The translations under genes were made by a program, and so were the position numbers. Positions 12,042 to 23,212 of a stretch of DNA of 64,000 bases are shown in pieces. Every line of letters starts with the position of its first letter. Position 1 is the first letter of the stretch. The notes beneath the pieces are model-generated. The model did not search any database, was not told the origin of the DNA, and saw only the letters and a program-made list of their open reading frames with translations. Origin of the DNA: Fomes fomentarius (taxonomy: Eukaryota; Basidiomycota; Agaricomycetes; Polyporales; Polyporaceae); NCBI GenBank assembly GCA_022606135.1, contig JABYQN010000004.1, positions 1,612,001-1,676,000 on the forward strand, in the 5' to 3' direction.

Positions 12042-12768
12042 AGCCCTCGCCTCGCCTGCATATGGACGCGCACGCACACTAGCTGCCGTTGCCTTGATTT
12101 ATGTCGCTATCATGTTTATACTATCTACACGATACGCCACGCACACGACTCAGCCAAATGTACATTACTATACTTTCGCCTCGGCTCGCCTGATGGCATG
12201 AGCCTGTGGATAGGAAGGGGACGTAGACTAGTAGGGGAGACGATGGTTATTAATTTGCTAGCATCGGAGTCGTGTAGATCATCTAATGAACGTCTTGTTT
12301 CCGTCCAGAATTGTCTCGGTTCTGGGCGGTTAGTACATACATGGATCTGTCGAGTCTTCAGTAGTCGGGTGATCCACACGCAACTCTGGCATTGGCAGGC
12401 GTCGACGGGTAGCCAAATCTAAGATAGACAAGAGAGCACAACAACACAGCACTACAGATGATGATTGGAAAAGCATACGTGGATGACAAGGAAAACACAG
12501 TAGACATGGCGAGGGTAAAGCACGTATACAAATGGACGACGATGAGTGATTGAGAATCCCGCCATTACCCCGTGTACAAGCGGCACTTTTTCTCTGACTG
12601 CGATTCATGAGTGAGTGACTACAGTCTGGACGCTCCTCGTACATTCTCGCCGACTGACTGAACTGACTGGCCGCACAGGGTTCCTTCCGGAGGCGGAGCG
12701 GCAGACGAGCCAGCGCGACTGCAGCGGAACCCCGTACATAGCTGTCTAGTCAGGTCATGCTCAATAGT
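12042..12768. other. Convergent intergenic between ERG3 and RAE1
   Basis: No gene, repeat or RNA recognised; the stretch probably holds the 3' UTRs of both convergent genes. Confidence 0.5.
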
Positions 12769-14281
12769 TTACCGCTTCTGCTGCTTGCGCTTGACCTCGT
12801 CGTCCTTGCATGCATGCAGCATGACCTTGTTTGGGTGGCCGGGGGTCATGCCCGAATGGCCCTTGGACCAGTCGTATGAGATGGCATACGCGAAGATCGA
12901 GCCCGTGCGGTTGAACGTCGTGCACGGCACGGGACCGGGCACAGGGTCGAAAGCTGGTAGAGCGAGGTCATGAGTCCAAGGAGGTGAGTAGCGGGAGCTC
13001 GTGTGAGCTTACACTTGAGACGCGTGCGCGCGTCTTTGTCCCAGAAGTTGATGGTCCCGTCAGAACCTGGTACAGCAAGGGAACACGTGAGCGGTGCGTT
13101 CGTGGAAAATCAACAGTGCGTAGGTGAACCTACCGCAGGTAGAGAATGTGCCATGCACAGGATGGAATGAGATGTCGTTGACGGCGTAAACCAGGGATTG
13201 GTCCTTCGCCGACGGAGTCTGGTCACGACGGTGGCATTTGAAGGAGAAGTTGTTGGAAGCATCCTTGTCTTCGACATATCTGGAATCGAGTACGTGATGA
13301 GATGAGTGTGATATGTAGCATTTAGATGACATACTGGATGGCTACACGGCCTTCAATACTTCCTACAGCAAAGCCATTGGCACTGGGGAAGGACGAGACC
13401 ACTCGAGTCTGCCACTTGAGGGGAGAAACCAACGTCTATAGAAATAGATCGGTGAGACTGTGATGCACGTACGAAATTAGGAGAAGACCGACTTTAAAAG
13501 CGGTAGTTGGGTTCTGGAGGTTAAACACTTGTATGTGACGCTCGGCGGTGCCAACGACCATCAGGGGGTACGTAACGTCTAGTGTATAACAACGCTCCGG
13601 CAGCGACACAGTGGACACAGGGTTCGGTGTGCGCAAGTCCCAATACTGCATGTGTGCAAGAGAGCTGTGGGGATCGTTTCTTTGTGCTTGTTACCTGCCG
13701 TACTCACCTTGACTGTCTTGTCCCAGCTGCCAGTAACGAGCACACCGCCCTGAGGGGACTCTATCCATCGCACAACGCGGATCGGCGCGTCGTGCTGGGC
13801 GACTTGCGTCGCCTGACCAGTCGTCACGTCGAACATCCGTCCAGCATTGTCCGCGCCACCGGAGAGGATCTTGGAACCATCCTACAGGTATCGGGCATGC
13901 CACAGTCGGTATTCGCTCCGTTCTAGTTTGTGTAGTTGAGATATACGTTACACACGCACCTTGTTCCAACATACGCTGAGTACGGGGCCCTGATGAGAGT
14001 ACATCGCCTTGCCCTGTGTTTGTCCACTCGCCCCCACTTCGTAGATCCGGACCTGAGCATTGGGGCCAGTCAAACACAATTCTAGAGGTGCTTCGACGCG
14101 TCATGCAAGGCTCCGTACATACATTGTTGTCCCAGGATCCTACTGCAAGGTAATCGGCGCTCGGCGAGAAAGCCATGGACGAGATGGAATCGGCCGGCGG
14201 GTCAGCGACCTCAATGTCTTTCTCCACCGCGGTGCTGGCGGAACCCATGGTGCCCGACGTAGAGGCGCCAAAGAACGACAT
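12769..14281 (-). CDS. RAE1: mRNA export factor Rae1/Gle2 (WD40)
   Basis: A nuclear-pore WD40 propeller that binds Nup98-type nucleoporins and takes part in mRNA export and mitosis. Exons (minus): 14281-14123, 14052-13960, 13881-13708, 13645-13493, 13435-13335, 13279-13134, 13066-13013 and 12953-12769; 354 residues, all junctions in phase. Segments are [86 protein letters not shown] and the typical FSFKCHR, followed by [20 protein letters not shown] and [13 protein letters not shown]. Length and repeat order match the family. It converges on ERG3; its 5' end faces the tRNA gene. Confidence 0.94.
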
Positions 14282-14555
14282 GGCGTTCGTATGTTGGAGG
14301 GTACAAGGCGGGGCAAGAGGAGGAGGAGATAGCAGTCAGGTCGAGAGACAAGGCTGGCCGCTGCAGAGTCTCGGGTCCGACATGCGGCACTGTTCACTTC
14401 CACGGACCACAACGCGTGACCACGTGCCAAAAATGGCTGTCACGCTCATCACGCTGTGACATGAGCGCTGTGTATGACTCAAAATCATCCTCATCCAAAA
14501 CGAAAACACGCATGTAATCGCTCTGAAACGAAGAGGAAGGAATGTTGGTCAAAAC

Positions 14556-14641
14556 CGACCAACCTGGGAGTCGAACCCAGAATCTTCAGCTCTTCCTCAA
14601 TACACCGGAAACTGACGCCTTGACCATTAGGCCAGTCGGCC
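14556..14641 (-). tRNA. tRNA-Arg(CCG) with 13-nt intron
   Basis: Read on the minus strand, the acceptor GGCCGAC pairs over all seven positions with GTTGGTC (two G-U). The D-arm is GCCT/AGGC, the anticodon stem TCAGT/GCTGA and the T-arm CTGGG-TTCGACT-CCCAG. The anticodon loop holds CCG followed at the canonical 37/38 site by a 13-nt intron (TGTATTGAGGAAG). Total is 86 nt, equal to a 73-nt tRNA plus the intron. A TTTT run follows the discriminator G as a pol III terminator. Confidence 0.93.
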
Positions 14642-15637
14642 GATATCATGGTCAAGCTTAACCTAGGATCTGTATTACCTGGGCGTACAGGCCTTGCAGG
14701 ACTTCGGACAGTGAGGTGCTTCGGCTTCCACTGGATATAAAATCGACAACGATAGAGGCCATCTCATACATGGTCTTTCTTATCCTATGGCTCGTGTTCC
14801 AGGATCAGATTCGAAATACATCTCACGCCGATTTTTCACTAATGTGGGTGCGTAGTAAGCGGCCTGCTGTCTGTTACTGCAGGATGTTCCAAGATGGTTA
14901 TGAAGATGTGTCGGAGGGTTTCAACCGCTCCCAGGACATCCTTACTTCGGGAAATCGCCATCGTAGGAGAAAGCGCGGCGGCAACTAATCAAGCACGCGT
15001 CGCATGCATGTGAAAGGAGACATTCGCCAAGGTGCACACGCAGTACCAGACAGATTCAACTACGTATATATATTCATGCAAAGTTGAAGCTACCTCAAAC
15101 GGAGGCACTATGTGTAGTTCAGAGACACGAGAGACTGTCATTTTGGCGCCTATTTTGCGCCCTCCCCATATAGTTGCATAGCAAGAGTACTGCATTGAAA
15201 CTGAGAGCAAAGCCAGAGGTGCGAAGCTTGCATCGAATCCTTATTTGAATCAGCCCTAGTGAGCACGAGAATTCGGGCATATCAGGCAGCTTGTCCAAAC
15301 TACCATGTAGATACTAGACCGTCGATCACAGTGGGGGGCTCGGAATACACGAAGCGAATAACGCCTCCTCACTGTTAGGGAGTACACGTCATTCGTTCGT
15401 TCATCCCCGCGTAGCGTGAAGGCGGAGGATTGCTCTTTATGGTACCCTACGCTCCATCTATGGTAAGTCTGGTGAATCGACGGCGATGAACCCACAAGGT
15501 GACGTCGCGCTGAGGTCAACCGACACAGTGCGTCCATAACTCACCAGTCGGCTCGTCCTATATATGTACCCCTCGTTTACTGCATGCGCCCTCCTAGTAG
15601 CCAAACACCACCACCACGCATATCCAATCTCAGCGCC
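14642..15637. other. Intergenic, no supported gene
   Basis: No exon chain or family motif was found on either strand. The 14716-14988 open frame has a hydrophobic start and a basic end but no flanking splice or promoter signal and no recognised family. Confidence 0.4.
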
Positions 15638-16104
15638 ATGGTCAAAGAGTCGCGTGGGCCGTACAACTTACCCCCACGAACCGGGAGGTAGACGACCTCA
15701 CCTACAACGCCCAGGCGGACGCGCGCCCCGACAGCGCAGAGTTCAACGACAACACGAACCCCGACATGCATCCCGTCGGCGCCCGAGGGGCAGACAACCA
15801 GCCTACCAATCGCGACTATGTGGGGGAGGACAGGGAGGCCGAGATGTCTGACGAGACCGGTCGCATTCCCAAAGGTGCAGTAATCAGCTGCGCCGTCGGT
15901 CATGCTGCTAACAACCCCGTAGGCGAGATTGACGACCTGCTGTCGAACACGACGGAAGAAGAGCGTAACGTCTCCAGTGGTACGCGCGGTAACCGCGTCG
16001 ATGCCTACCAGCAGGAGCGCAACCTCGACCGCGCTTTCGACGAGACCGGGGTCTCTAATGCTGAACAGGATATCGAGATCTCGGCTGCCGTTGGTCGTCG
16101 TTAA
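15638..16104 (+). CDS. Small hydrophilic protein of unknown function (frameshifted)
   Basis: I do not recognise this family. The start MVKESRGPYNL at 15638 lies in a different frame from the body PTNREVDDLTYNAQADARP, which runs on to ISAAVGRR at 16104; a single missing base near 15666-15676 would join them into one protein of about 139 residues. A 48-nt intron at 15875-15922 (GTGCAG...GTAG) has no stop and is divisible by three, so splicing is likely but not required. The protein is acidic, rich in Asn, Asp, Glu and Arg, with no membrane segment or signal peptide and probably largely disordered, as in small stress-type proteins. A single gene with a sequence error or mutation is the simplest reading. 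Confidence 0.55.
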
Positions 16105-16829
16105 AGGGGAGGCGAAAGCACTGGCAGGATGAAGCAAGCCGCAGTTGTGTGTTCCTGAACTGTACGATACTCACTGGTAGTTCCCGTGCCCTCCGACGCT
16201 GTGTCGAGGGTACGTCAAATTGGGTTGTTTCTTGAGCCCCACAATGGCCGTCATCGCGTGTACCTTGCGCATGGAGGCACTGTCCTGAGCTTCTCAGAAG
16301 CAATGTTATCGGTGCTAAGTAGCGCATACTCAATGGCGAGTAACAGTTGACCCTGTGGGTTTGGTGGACGCACCATGTGTTGAGTCGATCGAGTGGCCAA
16401 AGTAGTTCCGGGTCTCGTCCGGTAAGTGCATTCCCAGATGTTTGATCAGTTGAAATGATGTGTATCTTCCACTATGCGGTATCTGCGGGCGAAGGAAAAT
16501 GAGGACCAAGCGTGATCACGCCGTGTGCATTGTGGAAGAGTGAAAGTGACGGCATGAAGTAAGTCACGTTAATAGTCAACGGCATAGTACTAATAGGACA
16601 ACATGTAGTGGGAGTCAGTAGTATGAAGTAAACGCAGGTAACCCGGCGTTTTAAGGGAGATAAACGGAGATTTGAAAGCGCCCCGAACGACCGGCGCGCC
16701 ACTGCGTCAAGTGTTCAGTGAATCGAACCGCCCGCTCTCAACGCTTTCTCCCTCTTCCACGACCTCCTGTTACTGGCGCACCTCCCGCCCATCGCGGTCG
16801 TCCCTCCTGTCTCCTTCGACACTCTTGCG
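16105..16829. other. Intergenic, 5' region of the Sir2 gene
   Basis: No gene was recognised. The last 100 bp are pyrimidine-rich, consistent with a promoter or leader for the gene starting at 16830. Confidence 0.4.
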
Positions 16830-19593
16830 ATGACGGCCTTCCTCCCGTTGGAGGCGGCTACGCCGTTGCCGCCATCGCCAGCGTTCCTCGTACCCTCCCC
16901 TGACCCCGCTAGCCACATGAAACGGGTTGTCAAGGCGGTCCTCAAAGCTCGCCGCATTGCTGTCGTTTGCGGTAAGTGTCTATCAACTTCATTGTCTATG
17001 AGCGACGTTGACGAGCTTCGTACGGTCGGTCAGGTGCGGGGATATCTGTGAAGGCCGGCATACCGGACTTCAGGTCCTCTGAAGGACTATTCCAGACGCT
17101 GAAGAAAGATCATCCAATGCTGGGTTCGGGGAAGGACCTTTTTGATGCGTCCGTCTTCAATGTGAGTCTTCAGTGTACCTGTAGTAACACTCGAGGGGCC
17201 GGAATACTCGCGCACAAAGTGCTCCTTATACTTCCGCGATCGCGTCGCGCCGTGTGCGCCCTGTTGAGATATCTTGGAGGAATTACGTGGACGATTCAGG
17301 CGACGTGCGAAGACGTTTCTACCCTGCCCTGAGGAAATTTCCTCCCTGGGCCACAGTTGGCCACAATTGGCGTTGTGCCAGCAACTATATGCGCGCAATT
17401 GCGGCGCGCTGAAGTTATGTAAAGTCCCAGTGATGCTACCAATGGCTATCTTAAGACTCTTGCTGGTGGTTCTGCAGATCGCCGTCTGAGCGCGCGGTCT
17501 GCTCGCGATGGGGTTCCGTTCTCGAGAATACTCGGTGCGACTCGATATGTCCACTCCCCATACATCTTATTCCACGCTATGCATACATGAAATGTCTGGC
17601 AAACATGCTTCCATGGACGCGTATATGGAGCTAATCACTCATATGTCGCATATAGTCTGAAGAGACAATATCGCTATTCTGTCAAATGATAGCTCAACTC
17701 TCCCAACTCTCTGAGTCCGCGCAACCCACAGCCTTTCATCGGTTTCTGCATGGATTGGATCAGCGCCGACGGTTGCTCCGGGTCTATACTCAGAACATTG
17801 ATGCTCTAGAGGAGAAGTCAGGCCTCACATTCGGCATTCCGGAGCTCGACGGTAAACGGTACAAGCCTCGGTCCACCAAAGGAAAGGCTCCTGCTGTTGA
17901 TGCTTCTGACTCTGCTGCGCGTGCTCCTGATGCACCGTCGACCAGTAGACTCCCGTCACCTCCTGCGGAGACCCCGAAATGCATCCCCCTTCATGGCACT
18001 TTACAGTCGGTGCACTGTCTCACTTGCACACACTCGTATCCTTTGCGCGACTATCTTGGTTACCTTACTTCTGGGACTCCTCCGCCGTGTCCTCAATGTA
18101 CCGAGCTGGAGGAACTCCGTCAATCAGCTGGGAAACGGTCTAGAGGCGTTGGGCGGCTACGCCCGAGCGTCGTACTCTACAACGAGGATCACAAAGACGG
18201 GGAGGAGGTCGGCAATGTCGTCCGGAAGGACCTTATGGGAAGCTCGAAGGGCAAGGGGCGCGCGGGTGCGGACCTCCTCCTGGTGGTGGGCACGAGTTTG
18301 CGGGTACCTGGTACGAAGCGCATCGTGCGCGAATTCTCCAAGGCCGTGCGTTCCCGGCATGCTGCGATGAATGCGCCTGCAGACGAGCCCACGACATCCG
18401 CTCACGGTCTCGTGACTCCTACACCGTCTCCCCGTCGTTCCCCTGCCGGCGACGAGGAACCTCCCGTGCGGACTATCTATCTCAATTTGGACTTCCCGGT
18501 TCCTACGAGGGAGTGGGAGGGCGTGTTTGACGTGTGGATACGAGGGGATGCCCAGGAGTTCGCGCGGATGGTGCATGAAGAGCTAGAGAGAGAGGAGCAG
18601 GCGAAGGAGGCCACCAAGGAGCGGCGGAAGAAGAGGGAGGAGGCTGCTGCTCAGGTGGCAAAGCGAGCAGAAGAGCGAGAGCCTCGACAGACGACAGGGG
18701 GCGACAAGCACGCGGAGTCGGGGCAGCAGAAGAGGACGAAGAAGCGGAAAGACGTCCCGAGTTCCGAGAATGGCGAGAAGGCTCGTTCACAGCCGGTGAA
18801 GAAACGGAAGACAGGCGTCCCGCCGCCGTCTCCGGCCTCGCCGCCATCGAAATTGGGGAGGGAGAAGAAAAAGGAGAAGGCAAAGGCTCGCCAGCGAGGC
18901 GATGCGGTGCTGCCTACGCCTCCCAGTTCTAGAGACGACACGTCGAGAAAGCTGGTCATCAAAGTTCCTGCTCGTCGGAAGACGTCGCCCAAGATGCCTC
19001 ATCGGGTGTCTGAGCCTACTCAGCTTTCATCTCCATTATCGTCTCCGCCGCCCTCTATCTGTCCCACACCACCGACCCTATCTCGCACCTACAGCGCAAC
19101 TACACAGTCCTCGTCGTCATTAACATCGCCGCCCGCATCTTTTTGTGCTGATTCGCCGTACGACCTGTCGCGGATGAGCAGCACCCTGTCTCAAATCTCC
19201 TCGCCATCTTCCTCCCCGTCCCCATCTACGCATCTCCCTACCCCTCCGAAGCAGGCAAGATCTCTCAGCACGGTGACCCAATTGTCATCCCTGACAGCGT
19301 TGTCGTCGTCGCCGTATGATGGAGACATATCGCCTCCTCCGTCTCCTTCGCCATCTCCGTGCAAGCGGCGGCGAACTTCGAATGATCTGGGGTGTGGTAG
19401 CGTAATTCGACCTCGGCGCATGATCCCTCCTGGCATGCAGCAGCCGCAAGTCGTTCACCGTCGTTATGCTGAAGAGGAACAAGGCAACAGCGATGGGGCA
19501 GACGAGGGTGAATACGCCCTCCCTATTGAAAACCGCTGGCCGGAGTCGAATGTTCGGACGGTGCTTTCCCCGGACTGCCGTAGAGGTCGCTGA
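16830..19593 (+). CDS. Sir2-family NAD-dependent deacetylase (Hst3/Hst4-like)
   Basis: Removes acyl groups from lysines using NAD; by resemblance a nuclear histone deacetylase of the Hst3/Hst4 type. Exons: 16830-16971, 17034-17161 and 17656-19593, 735 residues in phase. Motifs are VVCGAGISVKAGIPDFRS (NAD site, about residue 45-62), YTQNIDALE, the catalytic His in IPLHGTLQSVHC, two CxxC zinc pairs (CLTC, CPQC), LRPSVVLYNE and LLVVGTSLRVPGTK. The catalytic domain ends near residue 300 and is followed by a basic coiled-coil-like run (ERRKKREEAAAQ), nuclear-signal-like KKRK clusters and a long Ser/Pro-rich tail. The second intron is 494 nt, far longer than any other in the window. The orthology beyond 'sirtuin' is inference. 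Confidence 0.9.
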
Positions 19594-21135
19594 GGGATAT
19601 CACAGTGACTTTGCATTGCAATGCACGATCCGCACACATAGTGACAGGGTTGGATTGAGCTGCTTCGCGACTCCACATCGCTATGGATGTACATACATAC
19701 ATGTATTGACAGGGACCTTGGCTTCGTTGCGGATTGTTGCTCCGCACTCGCAGCAGTGAGACCTGTTACTTTATTCTTATTGTACCGCCACCCCTGGCTC
19801 CGTCTCCGTGCACACGCACACGCATACGTATATGTATCATCTCTCTGTACCACTGGACAGTGTCGAGTCACGCCTACGATTACGAACTATCCCCACTAAT
19901 ACACTCCCGCTGCATCCTTACGCCCCCGAATGGCTTGCACTTTATCACACTGTCTATCCCCTGTCCGGCTCGCATCGGTCCGAACAGCGGAGGTCGTACT
20001 GCCCTCAGGGAAGTTGTTCAGATCCTCGCTGTCTCATGATAAGAAGAGATCGACTACATATCATCTTTTCGGCATGGTCACTAGTAGCAAAGCGTTTACG
20101 GATCATTACTTATTCATGATCACATTCAGCGCATCAGGTGTTGACCACTCTTTCAGGCTACATTCACCTTCCTCCATCTATCTCAGATTGCATCGCCGGC
20201 TCCTATTATCGACCGTGTCCAGTTGCCTATTGCTATGATCAGCGAAGAAGAAGACGCACACCTCTTCGACTTTGAACTAGACGAAAAGGGTAGAACGATG
20301 TTGGACAGAGACGGGTCCTGGAATTTCACTGAGCGTGCACAAAAAGCACAGACGGAAGTGAGTTGCAAAACGGTATATTGTCCCGTGGGATCGTAATTCT
20401 GTCCTCCAAATAAGGGCTGTTCCTGGCCGTATCGCATTTCCTGTCCACACTTTTACAGCTCGACAACCACTGGCTCCCTCCACCTCCTTTTTTGTACACC
20501 CAAAGTTCTACACACCCTCTTTAATGGAAAATTTTCCTTTCTTCCCTAGGAGCTATGAGGCCCCCACAATTTCCGTCGCAAGGTCCACATTTTTCTGGGC
20601 GCCAACACTCGCTTCCACCGGCGCTTCCATGACCTCCCCATTACCCGCAGTACTTCCAGCGGCTAACGTGACCGAATTTGGGTGGACATTCGTAAGCGGT
20701 TGGGCGCCTGAGTGAGCCACCCATAGAATCATGCCATACATTCAACATTAGGGACTGTACAATGTGTGGAATGTTTCTCCTGCACTATAAAGAGTACCAT
20801 GAGTGTGCTTTCCAATTTTCTTGGGTGGTAGGCCAGGAAGGGGAAGCTGGGTAAAAGTGTGGACAGGAAAGGTGAACCATAGGGACAGAATAGCGCCGGG
20901 ATACTAGGACAGATTACCTCCGGAAAGCAGGACATAAACCAGTCCCCGAGGTTGACCACATCGTTATATGAGTGTTGAACACATACTGATAATGGATTCT
21001 GACTGAATCGGTGTTTCCATGGACAAGATATCGATCCCAGTGGACAATATTACCCCTTGCAAGTGAGTTGTCACTATCGCATCCCGTGCTATTCCTTCAG
21101 TTAGACTATGCACACCTAGTCAGAAATGGGAGAGG
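19594..21135. other. Intergenic with one possible orphan exon
   Basis: Mostly without signal. An ATG at 20235 opens 41 codons rich in acidic residues (starting MISEEEDAHLFDFELDEKG), ending at a good donor (GAA|GTGAGT at 20357/20358). No downstream exon could be assigned with confidence, although a frame from about 20563 (APTISVARSTFFW) to a GTAAGC at about 20692 is possible. Treat as an unconfirmed 5' exon of an unknown gene. Confidence 0.3.
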
Positions 21136-21612
21136 TTGTACAACATGTATCACCCGGCCAAGACTCTCCGACGCAAATGGATCGTCTCAGACGAGAACCC
21201 CACACCACCGAAGCTCGTCTATGGCTGGGCATACCGACACAACTTCCTTAGGGCGTATGCTGAGAAGCAACGGCTGAGTGTCCCGCTATATGGGTCCATC
21301 GCACAGAAACTAGGTAAAGAGTCTGTAATCTACGGCGAGCTAACGGACGCCGAAGCTCAAGATGAGCAGCTCCAACGCTATATCAAGGACGTCTTGCGGA
21401 GAGTCGTGAAGGACCACCTTGAGGAGCTCGCAGGCCTCGAGCTATCTTATGCTACGCCCTTCACTAACGATGGGGTCTCCGGATTATGGGACAACCACAA
21501 CGTCGAGGAACGCCACGATGACATCGAGGAAGCCGATTTGGATGTCGATGAGGTCATCGCGATTCTACAGGACACGATGGCAGAATGTGAGCCCGAGATT
21601 CTGGTGGCATGA
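21136..21612 (+). CDS. Orphan protein of unknown function
   Basis: An open frame of 158 codons from MYNMYHPAKTLRRKWIVSD to ECEPEILVA. I do not recognise the family. It is hydrophilic, with a basic N-terminal part (LRRKWIVSDENPTPPKLVYG), an amphipathic middle and an acidic C-terminal segment (NVEERHDDIEEADLDVDE), and no signal peptide or membrane segment. The start is uncertain: upstream exons may exist and the first ATG is followed by another three codons later. A degraded second copy lies about 680 bp downstream, which supports this being a real gene that has duplicated. Confidence 0.5.
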   Translation: MYNMYHPAKTLRRKWIVSDENPTPPKLVYGWAYRHNFLRAYAEKQRLSVPLYGSIAQKLGKESVIYGELTDAEAQDEQLQRYIKDVLRRVVKDHLEELAGLELSYATPFTNDGVSGLWDNHNVEERHDDIEEADLDVDEVIAILQDTMAECEPEILVA

Positions 21613-21849
21613 TTGGTATGAAATCCGTGTGGTGCGTATACTCTTGCGTCGTTCGGAGATGTGCTTCTCAAGGGCTTGACCACTGCTCTCTGACCCCATT
21701 TCGCGACACGCCTTCACGTGTCACAAATAATCTCTTTCTCCTATCGTCATATGCGACATCGCTGCCTGTACTATCTTGTCGTTCGATATATCATCCTCAT
21801 GTGCATGCGGGTCAGGCGCTGTTATAATCACTCGTCTCGATGTTAACAA

Positions 21850-21990
21850 GACTCTCCACAAATGGATCGTCTCAGACAAGAACCTCAATCTACCACCCAA
21901 GCTGCTCTCATCCATAGCTCGTCTATGGCTTTGAATACTTGAGTGGGCACTACCGAGGCAGCTCCCGGACGTATGCTGATGAGTACTAAT
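21850..21990 (+). pseudogene. Decayed tandem copy of the 21136-21612 gene
   Basis: The segment starting near 21858 shares AAATGGATCGTCTCAGAC with the intact gene (about 21175) followed by a similar AAGAACCTCAATC/CCACCCAAGCT stretch, a later GTCTATGGCT and a GTATGCTGA block in the same order and spacing. Stops and indels interrupt it, and no start codon is kept. It is a partial, non-functional duplicate. Confidence 0.55.
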
Positions 21991-22664
21991 GGTACCGGTC
22001 AGCATCCCGTTAGAGAGAGTCTGGGACGAACCCGACATCTACGCGAAGATGTATCCGAGGAGTCCCGCTGCTTCAAGTTTACTGCGGGGAAGGCAAGAAA
22101 CCCTCGTCGAACAGAAGTAAGTTGCAAGTCGCCTTCCACCGGCAAAGTTGGAGACGATCCGAACACAATTAGCACTCATGTAGATTTCACTTTTGCTCAC
22201 TCATCCGATTTGCATGATTTTCTGAGGCGCTGAACCGACGTGTGCCAAAGAGGAGAGGTTTCATCGGCATGAAGGTTGTGTAGATTCGTTCTGCCCAGCA
22301 CCAGCGGGAGTGAATTCGTACCAGCTTCGATCAACTTACCCTAAGGGCTCACGAAAGTCGATTCGGTAAAGAAACGACTATCCACCGGTCACCTACTTCG
22401 TCGAACAAGGCCATGAACACCGCGAGCACACAGATGCGACCCTCGGCATGTCGCTCCAATACACACAGGCGAATCGCATTCACGGCCGTCATCATTTAAA
22501 GGTTCATGGCAGTCAGTATCTGGTCAATTTGAATCAGTTCTTACAATTCTCCAGCGCGCTTCGAAGACGCGGCTGAATTTCTCACGCCCCCACGTAATGA
22601 CGCGTCCCAGTACTGGGGACGCGTCGGGGTGATCTGTTGCAGACCTTGTACTGCTACCACCATC
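21991..22664. other. Intergenic before SEM1
   Basis: No gene recognised; the first part may hold further decayed sequence of the duplicate. Nothing else supportable. Confidence 0.35.
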
Positions 22665-23212
22665 ATGTCGTCCTCTGCCTCTACCTCTCAACCAATCTCG
22701 AGCACCTCTGCCGCGGTCGAGCACGCCAAGGACGACGACGTCCCACATCTTGGGGTACTGGAGGAAGACGACGAGTTCGAGGAGTTTGCGGTAGCTGGTA
22801 CGTTTCGTTCCTACCCGTCATGTGTATGGGTCACATCCTCTGCTTCTTTGTTCGTTCCGTTTTTGCGTCAGGGTTCATTTTTTGCGCGGCTTGTGCGATG
22901 CTCATCGGAAGGAGAAACGTGCGTGATGCTGACTGAATGCATGGGATTTAGACTGGGACGATTCACAAACGGACCTCGCGCACTTGGGTGGCACAGCGCC
23001 GGGCGAGGCGAAGTCGGGCGGAGACAAGCTGTGGGAGGATAACTGGGACGACGATGATATCGAGGATGACTTCAGTGTACAACTAAGGTCAGTATGTCCG
23101 TCCGTGGTCCTTTTGACGCTATGTTCTGATTCCTTGTATGGTTCTTGCGTCTGTCAGGAACGAATTGGCGAAGAAGAAGGGCAATGGTGGCACAGAGCCA
23201 ATGCAGCACTAA
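22665..23212 (+). CDS. SEM1: 26S proteasome lid subunit Sem1/Dss1
   Basis: A very small acidic, intrinsically disordered protein that binds the proteasome lid and, in other organisms, BRCA2 and TREX-2 complexes. Exons: 22665-22797, 22952-23087 and 23158-23212, 107 residues in phase. The two acidic-aromatic blocks typical of the family are clear: LEEDDEFEEFAVADWDDSQ, then LWEDNWDDDDIEDDFSVQLR followed by the C-terminal ELAKKKGN helix. The N-terminal 30 residues are Ser/Thr-rich and not conserved. The start is chosen as the ATG that begins the Ser-rich stretch; an in-frame ATG at 22629 would add 12 residues. Confidence 0.93.

Noticed and set aside
18560..18860. Minus-strand open frames opposite the Sir2 tail
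   Set aside because: They mirror the Lys/Glu- and Pro/Ser-rich coding tail of the Sir2 gene and have no independent support.
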